DNA from: Bugula neritina
Taxonomy: Eukaryota > Bryozoa > Gymnolaemata > Cheilostomatida > Bugulidae
Assembly: GCA_964035545.1 (NCBI GenBank)
Contig: OZ037768.1
Span: forward strand, 14,260,175 to 14,324,174
Reading direction: 5' to 3'
DNA length: 64,000 bases
The notes under the pieces were generated by a model. The model saw only the letters and a list, made by a program, of their open reading frames with translations, did no database searches and had not been told where the DNA came from. A program made the translations under genes and the position numbers. Below, piece by piece: positions 34,190 through 44,339 of the stretch. Within the stretch, counting starts at the first letter, position 1, and each line of letters opens with the position of its first letter.

Positions 34190-34789
34190 ACTCAACGTTC
34201 TTGGTAAGATTGGAGCTGGTTGTGAGATACGTCTGCCTTTGGCGATGTCAGCGTAAGAAAGGGCTGAGCATCGTTTCTGAGGCACGAGGTCGGAACTATT
34301 TGCTTTACGCGCATTAATTCCTCCCACTATTCCGCCCTCGCAAAAGTTGATATTTGCGTGGGGTTCACAACTCCAACATTTTATCGTACGGTTTTCCCCT
34401 AGACTTTCATGCCTGCCGCTTTTAATGCAGTCACATACGAAGTCTTTTAAATATGGTGGGGGTTTCCTCGTACGTTGTCCCCGTTCTAGGGGGGGCGACA
34501 CGCTTTCTGGTTTATTAGTAGGGGCCTCTAGTGGCGTCTCTACTTCACCGTTAGCGGTCACTTCTTCTTGTTCTCCGGATGGAGCCCCTCCCTCCGTGGG
34601 GGTTTGCACTTCCGGAACCGGCTCGGTTTCTGGAAGTGGTGGAGTTAGACTTGGCGGCGGCGGGCATGCTTCTGTTGGTAGAAGCTGTCTTTCTTCTCTC
34701 ACCAAGTTTTCTTCCCGCGGTATGACCACTTCATATTCAGGTCCATAGCGCCGTCGCCCGCGCGTTGTCTGCCTCCTGGGCTCCAACAA
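34151..34789 (-). CDS. pol C-terminal tail frame of element 3
   Basis: A proline-rich frame (LEPRRQTTRGRR, SLTPPLPETEPVPEVQTP) that in element 1 is continuous with the integrase GPY/F end. Here a 1-nt difference (GAAGCCCCCC versus GAAGCGCCCCC) puts it in another frame, overlapping pol by 91 nt. It contains RTRKPPPYLKDFVCDC and the Cys/His motif CWSCEPHANINFCEGG, then RCSALSYADIAKGRR. The ORF3 start ATG and splice donor lie inside its last codons in a different frame. Confidence 0.7.
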   Translation of the reverse strand: MLEPRRQTTRGRRRYGPEYEVVIPREENLVREERQLLPTEACPPPPSLTPPLPETEPVPEVQTPTEGGAPSGEQEEVTANGEVETPLEAPTNKPESVSPPLERGQRTRKPPPYLKDFVCDCIKSGRHESLGENRTIKCWSCEPHANINFCEGGIVGGINARKANSSDLVPQKRCSALSYADIAKGRRISQPAPILPRTLSMDINTEFTGKPV

Positions 34790-37700
34790 CGGGGGGCTTC
34801 TCCTACTGCGTCGGGGCTAGCCCAATACGGCTTCAAGCGAGACTCATTCTGGATAGACACCTGTCCTGAGCGCTCAATTTTGTACGTATGGTTGGGCATA
34901 GCCTCGACGATCACGTAGGGTCCCACGAACTTAGGCTTTAATTTGTCAGCCTGCCCGCGACGCCTACGGTAATTGACCATCCACACCTTATCTCCGGTTT
35001 GATAGAGAGGTGGTTCCTCGGAATCTTCGTGCCGCACCTTCCACTGCTGTTCGCGCAGTATATCGTGTGCGGCCTTCATCCGTTCCACTAGTTCACTGGC
35101 ATACTCGTGAACCGAGTTGTCTTGCTCTGGAACGTGGTAGGTAAGATGGTCAGGGACACGAGTCTCTCTCCCAAGCATCAAGAGGTTTGGGGTCTCACCA
35201 GTACTGGTGTGTGGGGTGCTACGGTATGCACGCATGACTTGCGGCAACACCGTATCCCATTCCTCTTGGCTGCGTCCAAGGAGGAGACTCCGGAGCGCAT
35301 CACCTAACATCCGGTTGTTGCGCTCCACCACCCCATTACCTTGTGGGTGATAAGGGGTGGTCCTGCTCTGATTTACTCCCCAGAGGTGGCAAAGGTCGCT
35401 CATCAGTTGAGACTGGAATTGAGCGCCTTGATCAGAGTGTATCTGCTCGGGGAGCCCGAAATAACAAAATACGTGTTGGTCTAGCACCCTGGCCACTGTC
35501 GGGGCTGACGCATCTGGGATGGCCAGAGCATCCGCCCACCTAGTAAAGTGGTCGGTTAATACTAATATCCAACTATTGCCTCTGGGGGTCAGGGGCATGG
35601 GTCCGACCAGGTCTACAGCGACTACTTGCCAGGGCCTTCCAGCATATAGCCTCCGCCGTCCCGCTTCGCCAGGGGGACGGCTATGCTTACTGGCCTGGCA
35701 GATCTCACACTGTTTGACTCTGAGTCGGACGTCACGCTCCATTTGTGGCCAATACCACCGGAGTCGTAATTTGGAGATCACTCTCTTGACCCCTGCGTGG
35801 GCCTGTTTGTGAGCATCCCAAATCAACTCATGGCGGATGGCCGTGGGGCAGACTACCCTCTTCCTCTCTGGGTGTCTGCCGTTGGCGGCTAGAGAGATGG
35901 TTAGTAAACCATCCTGCCCGATCCGCAGCGAGTCCCAACGCTGACAGTATAGCCGGAACTTGGCGCATCCCTGTCTTATGCGTTCCTCGCTGGGTCGTCG
36001 CCCTTCCTTTTTGGCCCGATATATGTCTGCCACGACTCCAGGCAGCTCTCCTTGGAGCTTCTTCAGCTGTCGGACATTATCGGCCAGTACAGGGTTGGCG
36101 CGGAGGTTTTGTACAACCTCCGGGAACTCGTCAACCTCCTGTCTGAGTTGACCTTGGTCCCAGTCAAACGGTGCTCCGTGATGAGCCAGCGTCTCCAACT
36201 CGCATCGCGGGGGACCTCCATCCCTCCTCTCGATGTTGAGACACTGTTTGCAACCTCCATCAGGTCGGCGGCTCAAACCATCCGCATTGCTGTGTCTCTT
36301 GCCCGGTCGGTGTTCGATCCGATATGAGAATTCAGCTAGGATTTCGAGCCACCGGGCGACCTGACTAGAGGGCTCTGCTCTCTTGCACAACCAAATCAGC
36401 GAGGCGTGATCCGTACGCAGCCGGAACTTCCTGCCGTACAAGTATGGTCTGAAGTGCTTCACTGACTTGATTACTGCCAGCAACTCTTTGCGGGTAGTGC
36501 AGTAATTTCGTTCAGCGGGTGAGAGAGACTTGCTGTAGTAGGCTACTACTACCTCTCGGCCTTCCTGCACTTGTGACAGCACAGCGCCAACATTTTGGTC
36601 ACTGGCGTCAGTGTCGAGGATGTACTCCAGAGTGGGGTCTGGGTAGGCCAAGATGGGCGCCGTTAGTAGGCAGCCCTTGAGGCGGTCGAACGCTCCTTGT
36701 TCGACTGGGGTCCACTGCCACGTCACTCCCTTTGCGGTGAGCCGGTTTAACGGCTGTGCTATGCCCGCAAAGTCTGGTATGTATTGCCTGTAATACCCTA
36801 CCAGCCCCAAGAAAGCCCGGAGTCCGGTCAAGTCTTGGGGGGTGACCCAGTCTTCTATTGCCCGTACCTTCTCGGGATCCGTTGCCACGCCGTTTCGACC
36901 GACAACGTGCCCCAGGTACTTAACCTCTGGCTGCAATAGAGCGCACTTGGAAGGTTTGAGCTTAAGACCGGCACCTCGGAGTCTCTCAAAGACCTCCTGC
37001 AGACGACTGACATGCGTCTCGAAGTCTGGGGAGATCACGATGACATCATCGAGGTAGACCAGCAGTGTCTTCCAATGGAGCCCGCTAAGGACTTGCTCCA
37101 TCAGCCTCTGGAAGGTGGCCGGGGCGGAGGTTAACCCGAAGGGTAGCACCTTCCACTTCCACAACCCGTCCCGTGTGATAAACGCCGCTTTCTCCTGGGC
37201 GTCGGGACTCAGAGGGACTTGCCAATAGCCGCTCAGCAGGTCTAACGTACTGAAGTACTTGCTGCCGGCTAGGGCGTCCAATGACTCGTCAATACGAGGT
37301 AGAGGGTAGGCGTCCTGTATGGTTACGTTGTTGAGTTTGCGGTAATCCACACAGAACCGCCAACTGCCGTCTTTCTTCCGGACCAGTACGACCGGTGAGC
37401 TCCACGCGCTATGGGCGGGCTCTATGAGGCCGCGGTCCAGAAGATCCCGTACTTGTCGGCTAACCTCCTTCTCTTTCTCCGGCCCCAGCCTGCGTGTGGG
37501 CTGCCGGACAGGGACTGTCCCTGCAGTCAGCGGTATTTCGTGTCTGACAACTCCAGTCAGCCCCACGTCATGATCTCCGCTACTGAAAACATTACCGTAG
37601 TCGCGTAGCAACTTCGCCATAGCTTGGCGTTCCTTGTTGCTCGCGCAGCCGCCACAGGCTGTTTCATATAACTCCCGGAGATGTGTTGGGACTGCCCCTC

Positions 37701-38439
37701 GCCCCTGAATAGGGTGTCGAGGGGGTGCCTCCGTCGCGTCACCCAGCGACGGGCCCACGTCCTCTTCCTGGACGGAGTGGAACCGGCCCAGCATTGACCC
37801 AGCTGGGAGCTCAATGGGCTCGGTAAAGGGGTTGACACACTGCACTAAGACCTCCCCTCGCTCAGTTAGTCGGTTTAAACTACTGGCGAGTTGGATCCTT
37901 TCGTGCGCGCCTTCAACGACCCCGAGCCTGGCTATCCGGTTGCTGTTCACTCGGCAGTGGATAGTAGCTCTGGAGCGTCCGGGCACGGTGCAGTTTCGAA
38001 CTACCTGAACACCGCCCGCCAGAGGACGCCCAAACTTATCCACACAGGCGAGTTCTCGCCCGCCCATCAGCACCACCGACTTGCTAAAATCTATTCGGCA
38101 CTGGTGTTGCTTCAAGAAGGGCATTCCGAGGATAGCATCTTCCTCCAGTTGGCTTATGACAAAGGTCTCCTGTACAGCCTGGTCTCGGACACGCCCAGGG
38201 AGCTCGATAATACCGTAAAAGGGAATACATGACCCGTCTGCCAGGGTGCCATGTTCCCCCGTATACGGTCGTACTCTATCCCTGTCCCGGCGGGGCAGTG
38301 CCTCAAAGACTCTACGACTGAGAAGGTTGGTAGTACAACCAGAGTCGAGCAGGAAAGTGACGGCGTTGCCGGCCACCTTTCCGGGTAGGAAATAGCTCTC
38401 TCCATGTGGTTGTATTTTCACCCCCCCGCATGTGCTGTC
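34699..38439 (-). CDS. pol of element 3: PR-RT-RNase H-integrase, intact
   Basis: The frame opens at 38439 after a stop; counting from the GTG at 38421 gives 1240 residues. Protease active site LLDSGCT is at D26. RT spans about 320-500 with VDYRKLN and catalytic YLDD at 456-459. RNase H has D603/D605 (LDTDAS), E646, D671 (RTDHAS) and D714 (NADGLSRR). The integrase HHCC zinc site is H871, H875, C905, C908. The catalytic triad is D937, D997, E1033 with 35 residues between the last two (DD35E). The GPY/F motif is at 1167-1169. These enzymes make and integrate cDNA. RT-RH-IN order identifies Ty3/Gypsy. No stop or frameshift interrupts the catalytic domains. The initiator is probably gag by -1 frameshifting, not the GTG, but a further frame change in 38440-38700 separates them in this copy. 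Confidence 0.95.
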   Translation of the reverse strand, partial: DSTCGGVKIQPHGESYFLPGKVAGNAVTFLLDSGCTTNLLSRRVFEALPRRDRDRVRPYTGEHGTLADGSCIPFYGIIELPGRVRDQAVQETFVISQLEEDAILGMPFLKQHQCRIDFSKSVVLMGGRELACVDKFGRPLAGGVQVVRNCTVPGRSRATIHCRVNSNRIARLGVVEGAHERIQLASSLNRLTERGEVLVQCVNPFTEPIELPAGSMLGRFHSVQEEDVGPSLGDATEAPPRHPIQGRGAVPTHLRELYETACGGCASNKERQAMAKLLRDYGNVFSSGDHDVGLTGVVRHEIPLTAGTVPVRQPTRRLGPEKEKEVSRQVRDLLDRGLIEPAHSAWSSPVVLVRKKDGSWRFCVDYRKLNNVTIQDAYPLPRIDESLDALAGSKYFSTLDLLSGYWQVPLSPDAQEKAAFITRDGLWKWKVLPFGLTSAPATFQRLMEQVLSGLHWKTLLVYLDDVIVISPDFETHVSRLQEVFERLRGAGLKLKPSKCALLQPEVKYLGHVVGRNGVATDPEKVRAIEDWVTPQDLTGLRAFLGLVGYYRQYIPDFAGIAQPLNRLTAKGVTWQWTPVEQGAFDRLKGCLLTAPILAYPDPTLEYILDTDASDQNVGAVLSQVQEGREVVVAYYSKSLSPAERNYCTTRKELLAVIKSVKHFRPYLYGRKFRLRTDHASLIWLCKRAEPSSQVARWLEILAEFSYRIEHRPGKRHSNADGLSRRPDGGCKQCLNIERRDGGPPRCELETLAHHGAPFDWDQGQLRQEVDEFPEVVQNLRANPVLADNVRQLKKLQGELPGVVADIYRAKKEGRRPSEERIRQGCAKFRLYCQRWDSLRIGQDGLLTISLAANGRHPERKRVVCPTAIRHELIWDAHKQAHAGVKRVISKLRLRWYWPQMERDVRLRVKQCEICQASKHSRPPGEAGRRRLYAGRPWQVVAVDLVGPMPLTPRGNSWILVLTDHFTRWADALAIPDASAPTVARVLDQHVFCYFGLPEQIHSDQGAQFQSQLMSDLCHLWGVNQSRTTPYHPQGNGVVERNNRMLGDALRSLLLGRSQEEWDTVLPQVMRAYRSTPHTSTGETPNLLMLGRETRVPDHLTYHVPEQDNSVHEYASELVERMKAAHDILREQQWKVRHEDSEEPPLYQTGDKVWMVNYRRRRGQADKLKPKFVGPYVIVEAMPNHTYKIERSGQVSIQNESRLKPYWASPDAVGEAPRCWSPGGRQRAGDGAMDLNMKWSYRGKKTW

Positions 38440-38701
38440 CTAGATTGGTAGGACGGCGAGGGTTTCACCCGTGGTTTACGGGGTTTCCGGCGGCGAGGTT
38501 GGTGCCGGCGGGGTTTGGGGCTCTCCACTGAGCCTTCTGGCTCCATTTCAGTGGCGGGCTCCTCTTCCCGAGGTAACCGGTGGAACCGGTTGGCGAGTGG
38601 CAGGGAGAAGGTACTCGGCCGTTGTGCGGGCCTACTAGTCCTGCGTGGTACCTGCCACTCGGGGGAGTGTTCCGTCGTGTCCCACCATACTCCTTCAGTT
38701 G

Positions 38702-38746
38702 CGGCCCGCGGGGAGGGAGAGCGTCCGCGGGCCGTGACAGTTTAAC
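38702..38746 (-). promoter_or_regulatory. Predicted -1 ribosomal frameshift signal, element 3
   Basis: G TTA AAC (38746-38740) in the gag frame, spacer TGTCA, perfect stem CGGCCCGCGG (38734-38725) with CCGCGGGCCG (38711-38702), 13-nt loop. Confidence 0.8.
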
Positions 38747-39093
38747 GCCCCCTGGTATTGGGGTCGTCCTTGCTGTCTATGGTCTTGACCAGCACTACTC
38801 CAGCCTGGCCCCACAGGTGTTGGGGGCAACCGCAGGGCCTGACCGGGGCCAGCGCCGGCCAGAATTGTTACCAGCTGTCCCAGCATCTCTACCATACGGT
38901 CCACTTCGGCTTCCAGCGGGGGGGCTTCGGGGCCTGTTGTAGCCCTGGCAGCGCTGACTCCAACTACTGGTGGGTTCCGTTGTGCTCGATGCATTTGGGT
39001 AGCCAACAGGTAAGCTTCTCCAGCCTTTAGGGCATCCTCTATCCTGGTTATCCCTTTTGCTCGGAGCTGATGGTGTAGGCCCAGGTCGTTGAG

Positions 39094-39647
39094 TGTCACA
39101 AAACTGTTGGTAGCAGTGTGACGAGTTCGAAAAGTCTGGTAGTCAGAAGTGTATAGACAAGTAGCATACAGCTTGCTAATCCAGTTGTGAGTAAATAGAG
39201 TTGTGAATATAAGTAGACTTTATTTCTCTATAGTAAGATATGCACAGATGGATTTATAAAAATGAACTCCGAGAATGAACTTATAAAAAGGAACTGATTC
39301 GTAAACCCAACTGCCTCAGTATTTATAGTAAACAAAACACTCTAGAACATTCTCAAGCATTCCAGTATAGAAGATTCTAGTAGAAAACATTCCTCACATG
39401 CCAATACTATTTATAGAAAATCAAAACAAAACAAAACATCGGAATTTCCATGGTTATTTCGCAATTATTGCGCAATACCTTGTTTACATTGCTGGGCAGT
39501 AGTTAACATGACTAACGAAAACAGTAACAATGAACAATGACCCATCTCTTTGATTAGTCTAGAATATTTATGAACATTCCTGTATAATCATTAGGAAAAA
39601 CCCGGTAAGTCTATTTATAGGTATATGTCCACTCAGAATTTGTGACA
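39094..39647 (-). mobile_element. Solo LTR of another LTR retrotransposon inside gag
   Basis: A 554-bp insertion begins TGTCACAAA and ends TTTGTGACA with 5-bp target duplications TTGAG (39089-39093, 39648-39652). TG...CA ends, the 5-bp duplication, a minus-strand TATAAATAC and a minus-strand AATAAAG favour a solo LTR over a DNA transposon. It has no coding frame of note. Confidence 0.75.
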
Positions 39648-40135
39648 TTGAGTGACTGGACAAAGGCGTCGTATGTGTAACGCTCTTGGTGTTGTGCGGG
39701 CAGATCGCCGTACGCAATCTGTGCCAGCTTCTTCACCATCGCGGCATGTTCTTGCAGCGAGGTCCGCGGGGCGCGGCACAACCTCTGTAGCTTGGTCCTA
39801 GCATCTATTGCGGAGATGCCAAAACGGGCCCGCAGCGCAGCCAGTATTCCGTTTACGTCCGTTCCCACTTCGTACGGCTTTGCTTGCTCCGTCAACGCCC
39901 TCCGCAATTGGATAAGGGCCACTCTATGCGGCCATTGAGCAATCTCCATTACTTCTCTAAATTCTTGTATAAACTGTTCGACATCTTCTGACCCAGTAAA
40001 GGTGGGAGCTTTCAAGCAATATCTATAAGCTTCTTCTCCCTCACGATTCACAGGATTAACATCATTTCTACGCTCACCTTCTACTGGGGGTGGTTGCATT
40101 CTAGCATTTTCAGTCTCCATCTTTGATGTGCACTA

Positions 40136-40152
40136 TCCCACCGCTGCCACCA
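40136..40152 (-). other. Primer-binding site, tRNA-Leu type, element 3
   Basis: Minus strand TGGTGGCAGCGGTGGGA, identical to elements 1 and 2, four bases from the LTR edge set by the target duplication. Confidence 0.85.
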
Positions 40153-40156
40153 CTGT

Positions 40157-40458
40157 TATGTTTTCCAGAATTAGGGTAGATGTGCAACCAAGAGAGTCTG
40201 CTTACTACTAGAGAGACTTCACCGTGATAAGTCGAGTAGATGTTGTTATATTTCGATACAAGAATACATAATAATAAAGTTATACAACAGTTAAAAATAC
40301 ACGCATCTATTTAGTTTACTACACTATCTTCAACTGGGCTAGTAGCGCGAAGCTACTACTATTACTCATGAGCAGCCTAGCTAATTGGTTAATACATTGT
40401 TCCGGGTCAATACGCAACCTTGCGTATTGTGTTGCTGGTAGCTCCACGAGCCACCACA
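40157..40458 (-). repeat. 5' LTR of element 3 (302 bp)
   Basis: Differs from 32491-32792 by one base (GTTGCTGG versus GTTACTGG). Confidence 0.95.
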
Positions 40459-40532
40459 ATATGTTTGTATACTTTCATTTAATATTTACTGCTCCACCAA
40501 CTCACCTGTGTGTGGAGTATAAGGGTTATGTT

Positions 40533-42301
40533 CAGGGATGTAGTGGCAAAAATATTCTAGGCCACACTCTCAGGTCGGGGGGGGGGGGTCCAGGGGGCTG
40601 CCCTAGCCCCCTGGAGCTTCTGATGCAAATTTATGCAATTTAAAGCCATTGTGAATTATAATTCTTCTGAAAAAAATCTGTGTTGAAATGTGCACCTCGC
40701 TATTATTTTCATACCATACCAGCTACATGACGACTGGGCATTGCTGCAAACTATATAAATATTCAGTATTGTCCCATACCTGTTGACTGTAATTTTAAAT
40801 GTAGTCTTACTCAACTGCAGTTAGGTTTGTTTTGACACTACTAAGTCCAACCTGTACAGAAAAATTGCTGAAGATCTCAAAAAGATGGAAGGATAGAGTC
40901 AAGTAACAAGTGCTCTCCAAATGCAACCAGATTACTTTAAATAACTAATACACTGCCGTGCATAGAAAAAGAATAATATATCAGATCGAACAGAAGAAGA
41001 TTGCAAATCAGAAATTGTGTGTTGGTTATTTATAAAGAGCAATTTGAATTGATAACTCATTATGGCAAGCAGATGTTGGTTGAAAACCTATTTGGAGTTT
41101 ATTAGAGTACTAGTCTAATCCATAAGGAGATACCACCACACCTCCTTTCACACAATAAAGCACACCCAAGAAGAGTATTTTAACTTGGTTTTAAAATAAA
41201 ACTCCTGAGTTTCCACTAGACACATCAAGGAAATATACCCCAAAAGAACAAATTTGACAGGTTTAATATGTGTTAACCTAGAAGATGATTAAATGTAAAG
41301 CCAGACGTTAGTACAATCGAACATAACAGGTTACTTATGGTGGTGTACAGTTTGCAAAACCTCATGCAATAACGCTGCTAGGTTTTTGACCAAAATATGG
41401 ATATAGTACCTGTAGACCTCAGTGATCAATTTTCATTAACCTCTCCTACACACCTGGTACTGTTTCCTGAAGACATTTTGATTTTATTTCTGGATTTCAT
41501 GTTGGTTTTTTTCCAAATTCCATTGCTTATTGACAAAATGCAAGTCCACACAAGATAGATAAGAGCAACCTTCTAGCTGTCACTGCCTTGCTGAAGCCAC
41601 ATTATTGGTATATTATAAGAATTCAGTCCTGCCAAATAAAACCTCACTTAATTGTGCTAGAATTAAAATTTAAAAACCATGTTTTAGATCTTCCTGTTCC
41701 TCAGAGCACCTACTTTTCCGAGTTTCCAATATTTTTTTTGCAAAGTTATAGACAAAAATCTACCTATTTTTGGCCAATTTTACCTGAAAAGTTTATTTTT
41801 CAATCCCTGCCAAATATCTCAGCAGGAAAGCATGGTATTCAAATAGAACAAACACTGTTGGAAACCTGAGAAATTTATGCATAGCAAATTTTTTTATCTT
41901 TTCAATAGCCTTCATAGATTTTCTACAAATTAGTGATTTATACACTGAAAATGAAATATTTTTTCCTTAGTAATCACCAATGCACAGCACTTCGCGCTTC
42001 AGTGAACACGTAAAGATGAGAGGATGGAATGTTGATAGCTGCTTATTATTCATAGTGTAATCTTAGGCTAAACAATTACAAGTAGGCAACACGCATGCCA
42101 TCCACATAGCAATAACATAACAAGAACTTACACTAGATTGTGTGCGAAATTTACGATATTCTCAGTGAGGATGCCCTAACTATCCTGTGCACTAATTATC
42201 TTTCAAAAAACATATGCCCATACGGGCGTATGGCCTGGAACAGTCTAATTTCTTCTAGGCCATATGGCGTATGGGACCGTATGGGTACCACTACATCCCT
42301 G
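40533..42301. mobile_element. Non-autonomous hAT transposon, 1769 bp
   Basis: Ends CAGGGATGTAGTGG and CCACTACATCCCTG. The flanks carry a perfect 8-bp duplication GTTATGTT (40525-40532, 42302-42309), the hAT hallmark. Inside are a GC-rich hairpin (CCAGGGGGCTGCCCTAGCCC...) and near the right end an inverted pair of GCGTATGG words. A 93-codon open frame at 41588-41869 is not recognisable as transposase. Confidence 0.85.
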
Positions 42302-42407
42302 GTTATGTTAGTGTAAAGATTGATCAAAGCACATTTTATTCTAATATTAACATTTATATTTTTTATAGCGTAGCCTTTACATATATGTAAATTGTAATAG
42401 GGGTAAC

Positions 42408-42429
42408 GGGGGGGGGGGGGGGGGGGGGG
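42408..42429 (+). repeat. Run of 22 guanines
   Basis: An uninterrupted G22 followed by AGGAGGAGGG, able to form G-quadruplexes. Shorter G or C runs lie at about 40578 and 43600. The rest of 42430-43190 shows no gene. Confidence 0.9.
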
Positions 42430-43204
42430 AGGAGGAGGGCACAACGGGCTGAATTTTTAATTCTTTGCTCTCATTCGTCTGTTTTTCAAGTTACTAGTTC
42501 AATAATCTCTAGTCTAAATGCTACACCAGTTGTCTATTATAGGTAGGTATCAGTTGGCTGTTTCTATCTCTTTCACAACTTTCAAAATAAGGAAATTTTC
42601 ATGATGAAAAAAATAGCCCAATGTGCCCGGTACTGGAGTAAAATTGGCCACTGGGTGGGACACAACAAATATATTGAAAATTTGCTGATTTGGTTGCATC
42701 TGATTTTTATTTATTTAATATTACAAATAAATAAAAATATTATTTCAGATCTACAGCAAAAATCATGTTTTAGCTGTACAGTTTGTGCCACCACAGATAG
42801 CAGGGGGAAGCAAAATCAAATGCACATCACTCATTTCTACAGTTCCACTATCATTAGGAGTAACGGGGGCACACCGGTCATGGCGGTACAAAAAGCCGGT
42901 CAAATTATGAGAGAACTTATTGACTTAGAGTTGGGATTTTTTTACTAAAAAGGTATTGACATAATTATTCAGCCATTGTAGTTTAAACACTTGCGAAGCA
43001 TACATGTTGAAGAGACGAGTCAAAAACTGTTTTTACCTACTTTTTGTACATTTTTCAAGATGTCATTAAAGCTTTATAACTTTTTACACTCGAAGGTAAC
43101 AAGCCTATATTTTACTGATATTGTTTCCATTGCTTGTCTCTACACTGCTCAACTAGTATAACAGCAAACTCTAAATTAAATTTTCTTTGATCCTCATTTA
43201 TTTT

Positions 43205-43275
43205 CAACTTGGCCACCCGGGGCACAATGGGCCACCCTGACCGGGGTACAATGGGCCACCCTGACCGGGGTACAA
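43205..43275. repeat. Short tandem repeat (GGGCCACCCTGACCGGGGTACAAT-like, about three units)
   Basis: A unit of about 24 bp containing GGTACAATGGGCCACCC repeats with small changes; it causes a spurious repeated frame (SGWPIVPR). Confidence 0.7.
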
Positions 43276-43709
43276 TGAGCCACTTGATCATTGCACCCTG
43301 ATCACTGTTTTTAGTTTGTTTGCCCAAAAAGTTAGTTGGAATGTTAATAAAATCTATAGATATAGCCATTTCTGACCTTTTTGTAAAATATCAAAGACAT
43401 CATGGTAAGACTATCAAACTACAAGGTGAAGCTCCCCTAATATGTACATCTGGTGAGTTATAGCTTTCCCATTTCATTCATCATACAAAACACTCTGCTG
43501 TTGCTACTAGTGAATAGTCATGATATTCATTATACATTATATCATTGAGGGAATATACATGTATTTGACTAAAATAAATTGTGATTTGCTCATTTCCTCC
43601 CCCCCCCCCCCTTCGTAGTAAATACATTATAATAAGTAATACTTGTAATTGATCAACTAAACCTATCACTGAACTAGAAATAACTTCCATTGAAGCATAT
43701 TGCCTAAAT

Positions 43710-43950
43710 CAGGGGTTGGCAACTGGGGACCCAGGGCCACCTGTGACCCTTTGCCAATTTTTGATGGCCCTTTAAAGTTTAAATGCTCAAGATAAGTGAA
43801 ACCTGTTATATGCATTTTAATCAACACAGTATACGATTGGTAACAATTTACTTTATTATAACAAAATTTAATATGTGTACAATTATGTGGCCCCTCGTTT
43901 TGTCTAACTTCTGAACCTGGACCTAATGCAAAGGAAGTTGCCCACACCTG
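43710..43950. mobile_element. Old hAT-type MITE, 241 bp
   Basis: Ends CAGGGGTTGGCAACT and AGTTGCCCACACCTG are near-perfect inverted repeats of the common hAT form. The 8-bp flanks (GCCTAAAT, ACCTAGAC) match at five positions, as expected for an old insertion. Confidence 0.6.
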
Positions 43951-44339
43951 ACCTAGACCTAAACCATGTACATTATACAACAATGAACTGTTATTATTTT
44001 TAGATGTATAACCAATGAACTCAATAATATTCTTTTCCAGCTCAGTGTGTATAACAGGGCGGCAAGCATAAATCACTAAAATACTACCTTTATGTGGTGT
44101 GGGTCAAATAAATTTAAGCTAGACTTGGGACTTTGGATACAGCGGAAGAACTTTCTCCAATTTTCGCTTTTTCACTACACAATGAAAATTGCGAGCTAAA
44201 ACTCTAGGGCCTAGATAATAAATTAAAATTGGAAATCTGAAGATCAACTCGATCAATTCGGAGTATTTGGTTTGGTTTATGCCTTAGAGTTTTGGTGCAG
44301 GGAGTTATTAAACACGCAAGATAGTTTTATTCGTAAGTA

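Larger units (their letters stand above)
38695..40120 (-). pseudogene. gag of element 3, split by a solo LTR
   Basis: Starts METENARM at 40120. The capsid-like part (FTGSEDVEQFIQEFREVMEI, FGISAIDARTKLQRL) runs to FVQSLN at about 39650 and resumes as DLGLHHQLRAKG at about 39088, ending PAGRN and a stop at 38695. Removing the insertion and one TTGAG copy restores a 288-codon frame. Where element 2 has the CCHC knuckle, this copy reads GWSSAGQDHRQQGRPQYQ, so three cysteine ligands are gone. Confidence 0.85.
32491..40458 (-). mobile_element. Ty3/Gypsy element 3, youngest near-complete copy
   Basis: On the minus strand the order is LTR 40157-40458, primer site, gag, frameshift signal, pol, pol tail, ORF3, purine tract, LTR 32491-32792. 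The 302-bp LTRs differ at one base. Target duplications are ATAT (32487-32490, 40459-40462). The pol frame is 1240 residues with all catalytic residues. It is not obviously autonomous: gag is split by a 554-bp solo LTR, the gag-pol linker has a frame change, and the pol tail is frame-shifted from the GPY/F end. Confidence 0.97.

Noticed and set aside
42196-42444. 82-codon frame beginning with a proline run
   Set aside because: It is the reverse reading of the G22 tract and the end of the hAT element.
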